Shown piece after piece: positions 36,691-44,808 of a stretch of 57,419 nucleotides of DNA (position 1 is the stretch's first letter; every line of letters begins with the position of its first letter). The stretch lies in NCBI GenBank assembly GCA_000438115.1, contig FR903626.1, positions 47,486 through 104,904 of the forward strand. Direction: 5' to 3'. The position numbers and the translations under genes were made by a program. Under the pieces are notes generated by a model. That model did not search any database. It had not been told where the DNA came from and worked only from the letters and a program-made list of their open reading frames with translations. This DNA is from Prevotella sp. CAG:617 (GTDB lineage Bacteria > Bacteroidota > Bacteroidia > Bacteroidales > Bacteroidaceae).

Positions 36691-37024
36691 ATTTATACTC
36701 TTCATTGGTTCGCACAAACTTACATTTATCTCACCACAAAATCCGACTTTATTTTTTTTACAAGGCTTCCAATAATTTCCAGACGGCTTCCCTTCCTCAT
36801 TCATTAAGCTCTTAATAAAAAATTAGTGTGCCACTCGTTTCAAACAACGAATGACACACAAGGATTAGATGAAAAGAGATAATGATTTTGTATAAAATTG
36901 ACCCGTTTTATCACTCTATACAAATAGAGATGAAATAGGCTCGGAGTCTCACTCTTAAAATGATTATTGCGTTTTTTGTATTAGTATATCGCAAATATAC
37001 AATTTCGAATTTAAATAAAAAAAT
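36691..37024. other. Gene-free interval between the repeat and the EamA transporter gene
   Basis: I see no coding region here. It holds the minus-strand terminator at 36826-36859 and an imperfect short hairpin near 36913-36935. The rest is AT-rich and featureless. Confidence 0.6.
36826..36859 (-). terminator. Terminator downstream of the EamA transporter gene
   Basis: Read on the minus strand, GTGTGTCATTCGTT pairs with AACGAGTGGCACAC with two G-U wobbles, followed by TAATTTTTTATT. The wobbles pair only in the minus transcript, which fixes the direction. Confidence 0.75.
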
Positions 37025-37948
37025 TTATTTGTTCTTTTTTATTCTTAACGAACTTTTTGGGGAATACTGCGTAAGATAAACCCCGCCAATTATAGCTGCT
37101 CCTCCCATAATAGTAGACAATGTAATAGGCTCATGTAAAATTATGCTAGAAAAACAAACCGTTACAACAGGATTCAAATAAATATAGTTTGCAGAATTCA
37201 CCGAACCTATACGGCGCATTACCTTATTCCAAGTCATAAAACAAACAAGTGATGCTATAATTCCCAAATAAAGTAAATTACCTATTACTATTGAACTACA
37301 CAAATCAGCCCATTGAGGAACAGAAGAACCGGCAAAAAACATATAAAGCAAGATGGTCAGGATGCCATAACCGAACACCTTCCTTGTGGTAAACAATATT
37401 CCATACTTCTCTGTCATCGGATTCGTCAACAATTGATAAACAGACCATAATATAGCTGCACTTATTGCTAAAAGATCTCCAACGATATTAAAATGAAAAG
37501 TCACATTAGATTGCACAACAATCAAACTGACTCCTGCCAGTGCAATCACTGACCCACCCCACAATCTCCAACCCAATCGTTCCTTTCTTATTAACGATGC
37601 TAAAAGTGCTGTTATCAGAGGAGCCGTACAAACTTCCAATGAAACATTTCCTGCCAATGTATATCGTAGAGCCGTATTTTCCGTTAAAAAATACAAGGAC
37701 CCTCCACACACGCCCAAAGTTAACATCAACAGCTCATCCTGCAATCTTCCACACCAGAGTCTACTATGTGAAACAAACAATATACCTACATATGCCTGCA
37801 AGAACCGCAACAAAAAAATATCTGCCGGCGACACCCCATATTGCAGCAGAACTTTTGTAGAAATAAATGTAGTACCCCACACACACATTGTCAATACGGC
37901 AATAAAATGCCATATTGCAATCTTATTATTAAAAAGCCGCGTTTTCAC
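37025..37948 (-). CDS. EamA/DMT-family inner-membrane transporter
   Basis: The protein has about ten hydrophobic helices and the duplicated EamA layout (CVWGTTFISTKVLL early, AILWSVYQLLTNP mid-protein), typical of drug/metabolite exporters. The substrate is unknown. The start is uncertain. The GTG at 37948 gives 307 residues and begins 11 nt after the mazG stop. An ATG at 37888 would cut into helix 1, and a longer in-frame ATG at 38050 would overlap mazG by about 90 nt and add charged non-family sequence. Confidence 0.8.
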   Translation of the reverse strand: MKTRLFNNKIAIWHFIAVLTMCVWGTTFISTKVLLQYGVSPADIFLLRFLQAYVGILFVSHSRLWCGRLQDELLMLTLGVCGGSLYFLTENTALRYTLAGNVSLEVCTAPLITALLASLIRKERLGWRLWGGSVIALAGVSLIVVQSNVTFHFNIVGDLLAISAAILWSVYQLLTNPMTEKYGILFTTRKVFGYGILTILLYMFFAGSSVPQWADLCSSIVIGNLLYLGIIASLVCFMTWNKVMRRIGSVNSANYIYLNPVVTVCFSSIILHEPITLSTIMGGAAIIGGVYLTQYSPKSSLRIKKNK

Positions 37949-37958
37949 CTGCACAATA

Positions 37959-38741
37959 TCATATACTTTTAGCCTGATTCCACAAACTATCCATCTCTTC
38001 CAATGACAAATCTTCCAATTTACGATTTTGTTTGTTTGCGACCGCTTCAATATAATTGAAACGTTTGATGAATTTTTGATTGCTTTTTTCTAAGGCATTA
38101 TCTGGATTAATTTTATAAAGACGTGCCATATTAACCAAACTGAACAGAATATCTCCTAATTCGTTTTCAGCACGTTCTTTATTCATATGTTCAATTTCCG
38201 TTTCAAATTCCAAAATTTCTTCTTTTACTTTTTGCCAAGAATCAGAAGCTTCATCCCAATCAAAACCTACATTATGAGCTTTCTCCTGAATTCTAAAGGC
38301 CTTGATTAACGATGGCAACGCTTGCGGCACACCTGACAGGACAGTTTTATTACCCCCCCTTTCCTTTTGCTTTATTTTTTCCCAATTCTCCGAAACTTGC
38401 TCTGAAGAATCAGCTTCAACATTTCCAAAAACATGCGGATGTCTAAAAATTAATTTATCACACAACTGATTGCACACATCCGCAATATCAAACTGCTGTT
38501 TTTCACTTGCAATTTTTGCATAAAAAACAATATGCAGCAAAACATCTCCTAACTCCTTACAGATATTTTGGACATCGTTTTTGCTCAATGCATCACACAA
38601 TTCATAAACTTCTTCTATTGTATTAGGGCGCAAACTTTCATTAGTTTGTTTCTTATCCCATGGACATTCTACGCGCAAACGATCCAACACATCCAGCAAA
38701 CGTCCAAAACTCTCTATTTTGTATTCTCTGCTATGCTCCAT
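37959..38741 (-). CDS. mazG: Nucleoside triphosphate pyrophosphohydrolase MazG
   Basis: MazG hydrolyses NTPs and dNTPs to monophosphates, clearing damaged nucleotides or lowering ppGpp-linked stress. The 260-residue protein has two MazG units. The first has CPWDKKQTNESLRPNTIEE and the EELGD-type metal site ICKELGDVLLH. The second has WDEASDSWQKVKEEILEFE and NELGDILFSLVN. Length equals E. coli MazG. It is the first gene of a two-gene unit with the EamA transporter. Confidence 0.96.
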   Translation of the reverse strand: MEHSREYKIESFGRLLDVLDRLRVECPWDKKQTNESLRPNTIEEVYELCDALSKNDVQNICKELGDVLLHIVFYAKIASEKQQFDIADVCNQLCDKLIFRHPHVFGNVEADSSEQVSENWEKIKQKERGGNKTVLSGVPQALPSLIKAFRIQEKAHNVGFDWDEASDSWQKVKEEILEFETEIEHMNKERAENELGDILFSLVNMARLYKINPDNALEKSNQKFIKRFNYIEAVANKQNRKLEDLSLEEMDSLWNQAKSI

Positions 38742-39062
38742 TTTACTTATATATATTATAGTTTATACTTTTGCAAAGTTATACATTTTTGCAATGATAA
38801 CCACACATTCTTCAAGATCTCAATTATGAAAAAAAGAACACAATAACCAAATCCTATATCAATGCTCCATATTTTTCCAAGAAAATTCTTGAACACAAAA
38901 AACGTCTGTTTACTTACTTATGTATTGCTTTCCCTATATTTTTCAAATAGTATGTAAGCAAACCCTAAAAATGTCTTAACAAAAACGTGTTATAAACCAC
39001 TAAAATTCAAAGTACACCTTACAAAATAGAATAAAATGTTTGGTTTTTTGATTACTTTTATT
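38742..39062. other. Divergent intergenic region between mazG and ppdK
   Basis: An AT-rich non-coding spacer. It contains the mazG promoter on the minus strand and, at its right end, the ppdK promoter. No riboswitch, RNA gene or strong hairpin was recognised in the central 250 nt. Confidence 0.55.
38774..38781 (-). promoter_or_regulatory. -7 box for mazG
   Basis: Minus strand TAACTTTG followed by CAAAAG, 32 nt upstream of the mazG ATG. Confidence 0.6.
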
Positions 39063-39070
39063 TACATTTG
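39063..39070 (+). promoter_or_regulatory. -7 box for ppdK
   Basis: TACATTTG followed by CC, 25 nt before the ATG at 39096. Because it overlaps the upstream in-frame Met extension, it supports the shorter start. Confidence 0.55.
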
Positions 39071-39095
39071 CCATAGATACTTAAAATATAATGTT

Positions 39096-41816
39096 ATGAA
39101 TAAAGAAAAAAGAGTGTACACCTTTGGAAATGGAAAAGCCGAAGGTAAAGCTGACATGAGAAACGAATTAGGAGGAAAAGGAGCAAACCTTGCAGAAATG
39201 AACTTAATTGGCATTCCCGTTCCTCCCGGTTTCACCATAACCACAGATGTATGTAACGAATACTACGAAAAAGGACGCGAAAAAGTCGTAAATCTGCTGA
39301 AAACAGATGTTGAAAAGAGTATTGCCCATATCGAATCCCTAATGAACAGTAAATTCGGTGATGTACAAAACCCTCTTTTGGTATCTGTACGTTCGGGTGC
39401 ACGCGCTTCCATGCCAGGCATGATGGATACGATTCTAAACTTAGGACTCAACGATGAAGTGGTAGAGGGATTGGCAAAAAAAACCAACAATCCACGTTTT
39501 GCATACGATGCCTATCGTCGATTTGTTCAAATGTACGGAGACGTCGTATTGGGTATGAAACCAACGAATAAAGATGATATTGATCCTTTTGAGGCCATTA
39601 TTCAGGAAGTAAAAAAATCATACGGCGTAAAACTTGATAACGAATTAACTACTGAGGCACTAAAAGAATTAGTTTCGAAATTTAAACAAGCCATTAAACA
39701 ACAAACTGGCAAAGATTTTCCGTCTAACCCAATGGAGCAACTTTGGGGAGCAATCTGTGCAGTATTCGACAGTTGGATGAACGAACGAGCCATCTTATAC
39801 AGAAAGATGGAAGGTATTCCATCAGAATGGGGAACTGCAGTATCTGTAATGGCTATGGTTTTCGGAAACATGGGTAATACATCAGCTACAGGTGTATGTT
39901 TTAGCCGTGATGCTGCAACAGGTGAAAACATATTCAACGGAGAGTGGCTTGTAAATGCACAAGGAGAAGATGTCGTAGCCGGCATTCGTACTCCACAACA
40001 AATCACGCTACAAGGTTCACGCCATTGGGCAGAATTACAAGGCATAAGCGAAAAAGAAAGAAAAGAAAAATATCCTTCTATGGAGGAAGCTATGCCAGAA
40101 ATATACCGTCAGCTCAATACTATCCAACACAAATTGGAAGAACATTACAAAGATATGCAGGACATGGAATTTACCGTACAAGAAGGAAAACTATGGTTCT
40201 TGCAAACACGTAATGGAAAAAGAACAGGAGCTGCAATGGTAAAAATTGCCATGGATTTATTGCGCCAAGGACTAATTGACGAAAAAACAGCATTACTACG
40301 CTGCCAACCAAACAAACTGGATGAACTGCTTCACCCTGTATTCAATAAAGCTGCATTATCTACTGCAAAAGTACTCACACGAGGTCTTCCGGCTTCGCCA
40401 GGTGCAGCAACCGGACAGATCGTATTTTTTGCTGAAGATGCAGCCAAATGGAGAGCTGACGGGCACAAAGTAGTTTTAGTTCGAATCGAGACATCACCTG
40501 AAGATTTAGCAGGAATTGCTGCAGCTGAAGGAATTCTGACCGCACGAGGTGGCATGACTTCCCATGCAGCAGTTGTTGCACGTGGAATTGGAAAATGCTG
40601 TGTAAGTGGAGCTGGCGCGATTAATATCAATTATAAAACCCGCACAGTTGAAATTGATGGCACAATATTGAAAGAAGGAGACTATATATCCATCAATGGT
40701 AGTAACGGACAAGTATATCAGGGCGAAATACAAACACAAGCGGCAGAACTATCTGGCGATTTTGCCATATTGATGGATTTGTGTGCAAAATATTCCAAGC
40801 TATTAGTACGTACCAATGCTGACACACCACATGATGCAGAAGTCGCTCGTAAATTTGGTGCTGCAGGTATTGGACTTTGCCGCACAGAACACATGTTCTT
40901 CGACAACGAAAAGATCATAGCAATGCGTGAAATGATTTTGGCAGATGATGTTGAAGGACGTCGTAAAGCATTGGCAAAACTTCTACCATACCAAAAAGAA
41001 GATTTCAAAGGCATATTCAAAGCTATGGACGGATACCCCGTAAATGTGCGCCTATTAGATCCTCCTTTACACGAATTTGTTCCACATGATCAAAAGGGAC
41101 AAGAAGAAATGGCCGCAGCCATGGGAGTAACTGTAGAGTACATTCACCAGCGTGTCGAAAGTTTATGCGAACACAACCCCATGTTAGGGCACCGTGGATG
41201 TCGCTTAGGTAATACTTATCCAGAAATCACACAAATGCAAACGCGTGCTATCATCTCAGCTGCAGTTGAGCTAAAGAAAGAGGGATACAATCCTCAACCT
41301 GAGATCATGGTACCACTTACAGGAATTCTTTACGAATTTGAAGCACAGGAAGAAGTAATACGCGCTGAAGCCGCTAAGGTTTTTGAGGAAGAAGGAATTG
41401 AAATTCCATTTAAAGTTGGAACAATGATTGAAATACCAAGAGCAGCTTTAACCGCAGACAAAATTGCCTCACGTGCAGAATATTTTTCATTTGGAACTAA
41501 CGACTTAACCCAAATGACATTTGGCTACTCACGTGATGATATTGCGTCATTCCTTCCCGTTTACTTGGACAAAAAGATCTTATCTGTAGATCCATTCCAA
41601 GTTTTAGACCAAAATGGCGTTGGGCAATTAATTGATATGGCAGTAAAAAAAGGACGCTCTGTCCGTCCAGAATTAAAGTGCGGAATTTGCGGCGAACATG
41701 GAGGCGAACCGTCTTCTGTAAAATTCTGCCATCACGTAGGACTAAACTACGTAAGTTGCTCGCCATTCCGAGTTCCTATTGCTCGATTAGCAGCGGCGCA
41801 GGCAGCAGTGGAATAA
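39096..41816 (+). CDS. ppdK: Pyruvate, phosphate dikinase
   Basis: PPDK interconverts PEP, AMP and PPi with pyruvate, ATP and Pi, and often replaces or supplements pyruvate kinase in anaerobes. The 906-residue protein begins KRVYTFGNGKAEG, has the ATP-grasp part with GGKGANLAEM, the phosphohistidine loop GGMTSHAAVVARGIGK, GLCRTEHMFF, and the C-terminal PEP site with FGTNDLTQMTFGYSRDD and CGICGEHGG. I start at 39096 on family similarity. It is monocistronic with its own promoter and terminator. Confidence 0.97.
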   Translation: MNKEKRVYTFGNGKAEGKADMRNELGGKGANLAEMNLIGIPVPPGFTITTDVCNEYYEKGREKVVNLLKTDVEKSIAHIESLMNSKFGDVQNPLLVSVRSGARASMPGMMDTILNLGLNDEVVEGLAKKTNNPRFAYDAYRRFVQMYGDVVLGMKPTNKDDIDPFEAIIQEVKKSYGVKLDNELTTEALKELVSKFKQAIKQQTGKDFPSNPMEQLWGAICAVFDSWMNERAILYRKMEGIPSEWGTAVSVMAMVFGNMGNTSATGVCFSRDAATGENIFNGEWLVNAQGEDVVAGIRTPQQITLQGSRHWAELQGISEKERKEKYPSMEEAMPEIYRQLNTIQHKLEEHYKDMQDMEFTVQEGKLWFLQTRNGKRTGAAMVKIAMDLLRQGLIDEKTALLRCQPNKLDELLHPVFNKAALSTAKVLTRGLPASPGAATGQIVFFAEDAAKWRADGHKVVLVRIETSPEDLAGIAAAEGILTARGGMTSHAAVVARGIGKCCVSGAGAININYKTRTVEIDGTILKEGDYISINGSNGQVYQGEIQTQAAELSGDFAILMDLCAKYSKLLVRTNADTPHDAEVARKFGAAGIGLCRTEHMFFDNEKIIAMREMILADDVEGRRKALAKLLPYQKEDFKGIFKAMDGYPVNVRLLDPPLHEFVPHDQKGQEEMAAAMGVTVEYIHQRVESLCEHNPMLGHRGCRLGNTYPEITQMQTRAIISAAVELKKEGYNPQPEIMVPLTGILYEFEAQEEVIRAEAAKVFEEEGIEIPFKVGTMIEIPRAALTADKIASRAEYFSFGTNDLTQMTFGYSRDDIASFLPVYLDKKILSVDPFQVLDQNGVGQLIDMAVKKGRSVRPELKCGICGEHGGEPSSVKFCHHVGLNYVSCSPFRVPIARLAAAQAAVE

Positions 41817-41842
41817 GCATTGCAACTAGTTAAATTACAGAT

Positions 41843-41889
41843 AATTAGGCGGTAACCTTTATAACAAAAAGGAATACCGCCTAATTTTT
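41843..41889 (+). terminator. Rho-independent terminator of ppdK
   Basis: AATTAGGCGGTA pairs with TACCGCCTAATT, with a partly paired inner stem (CCTT/AAGG), followed by TTTA. Confidence 0.85.
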
Positions 41890-41966
41890 ATACCCTTATT
41901 TCTCATGCAATGACTCTACTTATAATAAACTTTTTTGATTATCAAAATAAAAACTACAGACAGATA

Positions 41967-42003
41967 TAAAAATACGGGATTCTAATGGAACCCCGTATTT
42001 TAT
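41967..42003 (-). terminator. Hairpin terminator downstream of rng
   Basis: AAAAATACGGG pairs with CCCGTATTTT around a 13-nt loop. On the minus strand it ends in TATTTTTATAT, suiting termination of rng transcripts. It may work in both directions between ppdK and rng. Confidence 0.7.
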
Positions 42004-42114
42004 ATTCGCACTAATAATTATAACATATTGAATACTTGGCACATAGCACATATGAAAGTCTTGTATACAACATAAACTTTCTATGATTCAAGCATATTTT
42101 CTGAAATTCCGCTC

Positions 42115-43689
42115 CTATGCCATTTCCTTATGCTCTTTCATATCTATTTCAACATTATTCTCATCAAAAAACATATATTGCAGAAACGCCAATTTCTGAT
42201 TTGCTATTACCTTAAGTCCTCTTCCATACTTAAGATGCCATTTATGCTTCAAAGAGAATATGCCCTTGTTTATGTATGCCGCAACAAACGGGTGTACATG
42301 CAATTTTACCTTCTTTACTCCTAAATGATTTACCAGCATATCTATTTTACTTTCTAATGTGTCAGTAAACAATATACTGGATTTAATTCTCCCAGTTCCT
42401 CCACAAGTAGGACATGATTCCTCTACATTTACATCCATAGCAGGCCTTACTCGCTGTCGCGTAATTTGCATTAGTCCAAATTTACTCAATGGCAAAATAT
42501 TGTGTTTGGCTCTATCTTTCTGCATATTCTGGCACATTCGTTCATATAATTTTTGACGATTTTCGGCCAAGTTCATATCTATAAAGTCTACCACAATAAT
42601 TCCCCCCATATCTCTCAAACGCAGCTGGCGAGCCAACTCATCTGCAGCTCCTAAATTCACATCTATAGCGTTTGATTCTTGTCCATCAGCAAATTTGGAA
42701 CGATTACCACTATTTACGTCTACTACATGCAGAGCTTCTGTATGCTCTATTATCAGGTAAGCTCCATGCTTGTAAGTAACAGTTCGGCCAAACGACGACT
42801 TTATTTGTTTGGTTACTGAAAAATTATCGAATATTGGAACTGACCCTTTATATAACTTTACAATATGCTTACATTCCGGTGCAATTAATGAGACATAATT
42901 AAAAATTTCATTATATACCGCCGGATCATTTACATAAATATTTTCGTAAGAGGGATTAAACAAATCTCGCAGCAACGCTACTGTTCGACTTGTCTCTTCA
43001 TACACCAATTTAGGAGTATCCTTTGCTTCATGTACTTTTTTAACCGTATCTTCCCATCGCTTAAACAGAATCTTCATTTCCATATCAAGCTCTGCAACTT
43101 TTTTATTTTCAGCTACAGTACGGATAATGACTCCGACATTCTTTGGCTTGATACTATGAATTAACTGTTTCAGCCTGGCCCGCTCTGCTTCATTTTTTAT
43201 TTTAGCTGAAATTGATACCTTATCAGAAAAAGGTAGCAACACTAAATACCGCCCAGCAAAAGAAATTTCACAAGTCAAACGAGGGCCTTTTGTAGAAATT
43301 GGTTCCTTCACAATCTGAACTAAAACCTCCTGCCCGACTTTAAGGGTATTCTGAATACTACCTTCTTTAGCTAAATCCTGCTGTATGGCAGCTTTTGAAA
43401 ATGGATATAAGTGTACTTTGTCTGATTCTACTTGCTTAAGATATTTCTCAAAAGAATGGAATGCAGTTCCTAAATCCAAATAATGCAAAAAAGCATCGCG
43501 TTCATATCCGACATTCACAAAACAAGCATTCAAGCCAGTCATAATCTTCCTGACCTTGGCCAAATAAATGTTGCCGACCGAAAATGATTCAGTCCGCCCT
43601 TCTTGTTGAAATTCTACTAACTTTTTATCTTCAAGAAGGGCAATAGATATCTCTTTAGGTTGAACATCTACTACAACTTCGCTTGTCAT
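42115..43689 (-). CDS. rng: Ribonuclease E/G family endoribonuclease
   Basis: RNase G/E enzymes cut single-stranded AU-rich RNA in rRNA maturation and mRNA decay. The 524-residue protein has an S1 domain (GRTESFSVGNIYLAKVRKI, about 32-130), the catalytic metal site in VVDVNSGN and IVVDFIDMNL, and the zinc-link CPTCGGTG. It lacks the long C-terminal scaffold of RNase E, so it is RNase G-like. I start at the ATG at 43689, as the family begins near TSEVVVDVQP. It lies downstream of the small basic gene and HU. Confidence 0.94.
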   Translation of the reverse strand: MTSEVVVDVQPKEISIALLEDKKLVEFQQEGRTESFSVGNIYLAKVRKIMTGLNACFVNVGYERDAFLHYLDLGTAFHSFEKYLKQVESDKVHLYPFSKAAIQQDLAKEGSIQNTLKVGQEVLVQIVKEPISTKGPRLTCEISFAGRYLVLLPFSDKVSISAKIKNEAERARLKQLIHSIKPKNVGVIIRTVAENKKVAELDMEMKILFKRWEDTVKKVHEAKDTPKLVYEETSRTVALLRDLFNPSYENIYVNDPAVYNEIFNYVSLIAPECKHIVKLYKGSVPIFDNFSVTKQIKSSFGRTVTYKHGAYLIIEHTEALHVVDVNSGNRSKFADGQESNAIDVNLGAADELARQLRLRDMGGIIVVDFIDMNLAENRQKLYERMCQNMQKDRAKHNILPLSKFGLMQITRQRVRPAMDVNVEESCPTCGGTGRIKSSILFTDTLESKIDMLVNHLGVKKVKLHVHPFVAAYINKGIFSLKHKWHLKYGRGLKVIANQKLAFLQYMFFDENNVEIDMKEHKEMA

Positions 43690-43798
43690 GATTTTATGTA
43701 TAATACTTTTTACTAAAAAACAAACTTGAAAAGTTCGCGTACAAGACGGCACTAATCAAGTTTGCTCTTACTTTTTTATGACAACCTTGAGAAGAGGT

Positions 43799-43888
43799 TT
43801 ATTTGCTCTTGTGACGATTCTTTCTCAATCTTTTTTTGCGTTTATGGGTAGCCATCTTGTGTCTTTTTTTCTTTTTTCCGCTTGGCAT
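43799..43888 (-). CDS. 29-residue highly basic conserved protein, likely ribosomal
   Basis: The translation is MPSGKKKKRHKMATHKRKKR followed by LRKNRHKSK. About 60% of residues are Lys, Arg or His, and there are no acidic residues. From memory, nearly identical short proteins occur throughout Bacteroidota, often next to HU and RNase G, and some databases class them as AURKAIP1/COX24-like, the family of a mitochondrial small-subunit protein (mS38). The composition suits an rRNA-embedded protein. It sits 42 nt after HU and 109 nt before the rng start. Ribosomal function is inference. Confidence 0.85.
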   Translation of the reverse strand: MPSGKKKKRHKMATHKRKKRLRKNRHKSK

Positions 43889-43930
43889 AGCTTAATATTT
43901 TAGTTGTTATTAATGTAAATAAACTCTGTT

Positions 43931-44209
43931 TTATTCTTTTATAATTTCCTGCATAAAGGTCTTTGCCGGCTTGAATGCAGGAATGTTATGCTCTGGAATT
44001 ACGATGGTTGTATTTTTTGAAATATTGCGTGCTACTTTCTGCGCCCGCTTTTTCAAAATAAAACTTCCGAAACCACGCAAGTAGACATTTTCCTCATTGG
44101 ACAATGACTCCTTCACCGTATCCATAAAAGCTTCTACTGCCATCAGGACTGTTGTTTTATCAATTCCTGTTTTTGCAGATATTTTATTGACAATTTCAGC
44201 CTTTGTCAT
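43931..44209 (-). CDS. HU-family nucleoid DNA-binding protein
   Basis: This 92-residue protein matches HU/IHF: helical N-terminus TKAEIVNKISAKTGIDKTTV, then VYLRGFGSFILKKR, the DNA-embracing arm from about residue 55 with the Pro-containing tip IVIPEHNIPAF, and the C-terminal FKPAKTFMQEI. HU bends and compacts DNA as a dimer. It is transcribed from a TAnnTTTG promoter about 45 nt upstream and may be co-transcribed with the small basic gene and rng. Confidence 0.96.
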   Translation of the reverse strand: MTKAEIVNKISAKTGIDKTTVLMAVEAFMDTVKESLSNEENVYLRGFGSFILKKRAQKVARNISKNTTIVIPEHNIPAFKPAKTFMQEIIKE

Positions 44210-44254
44210 CAGCGTCTTTTTTTATTACTAATCTTTTTCCTTCAAAAAACTTTG

Positions 44255-44262
44255 CAAAGATA
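44255..44262 (-). promoter_or_regulatory. -7 box for the HU gene
   Basis: Minus strand TATCTTTG followed by CAAAG, 45 nt upstream of the HU ATG and downstream of the rpiB stop. Confidence 0.6.
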
Positions 44263-44373
44263 TAATTTTCAATTGACTTAAAGAAATGATTGCCTGCTTT
44301 TTTCATTGACTTAATACTCCTTACATATATAAGTTCATCAACAAAGCAACTGCTCACCATTACCTTCAAGCCT

Positions 44374-44808
44374 TTATTTAAGTGGAATTTTATCAATTCG
44401 ACGTTGATGGCGCCCGCCTTCAAATTCTGTTTTTAAAAATTCATCCACAATAGCCTTTGCCGTTTCATGATCTATATATCGTCCTGGCATAGTCAAGACA
44501 TTGGCATTATTATGCAGTCTGGCCATATGTGCCAATTCTGGTTGCCAGCAAAGAGCAGCACGAATTCCCTGATGCTTATTCAAAGTCATGCTTATGCCTT
44601 CTCCGCTACCACAAACGGCGATGCCAGAAGTGCATTCGTTTGCTTCCATTCCTTTTGCCAAAGCATGTGCAAAATCGGGATAATCACAACTTTCCTTGCT
44701 AAAACAACCATAATCTTTATATGATAGCCCCTTAGACTCCAATAAAGTTTTCACATACTCTTTCAACTCAAAACCTGCATGATCAGACGCTAATCCTATT
44801 ATATTCAT
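44374..44808 (-). CDS. rpiB: Ribose-5-phosphate isomerase B
   Basis: RpiB interconverts ribose-5-phosphate and ribulose-5-phosphate. The 144-residue protein begins IIGLASDHAGFELKEYV and has DYPDFAHALA, the CGSGEGISM loop, and NNANVLTMPGRY, all RpiB marks; RpiA is unrelated. Its start overlaps the transketolase stop by 4 nt, so two consecutive pentose phosphate enzymes are translationally coupled. Confidence 0.96.
   Translation of the reverse strand: MNIIGLASDHAGFELKEYVKTLLESKGLSYKDYGCFSKESCDYPDFAHALAKGMEANECTSGIAVCGSGEGISMTLNKHQGIRAALCWQPELAHMARLHNNANVLTMPGRYIDHETAKAIVDEFLKTEFEGGRHQRRIDKIPLK

Noticed and set aside
36456..36692. Minus-strand open frame of 78 codons with repeated LLFPYNKRLHE-like units
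   Set aside because: The repeated peptide is the translation of the three-armed inverted repeat; it has no promoter and overlaps the small secreted protein gene.
38568..38846. Plus-strand open frame of 92 codons overlapping the start of mazG
   Set aside because: It is antisense to a well-supported gene and crosses the mazG promoter.
41887..42114. Possible small gene between ppdK and rng
   Set aside because: No frame with protein-like composition; the interval is explained by two hairpin terminators.
44196..44423. Minus-strand open frame of 75 codons between rpiB and HU
   Set aside because: It overlaps the 3' end of rpiB and the HU promoter and start in another frame, has no recognisable domain, and the rpiB and HU calls explain the region.
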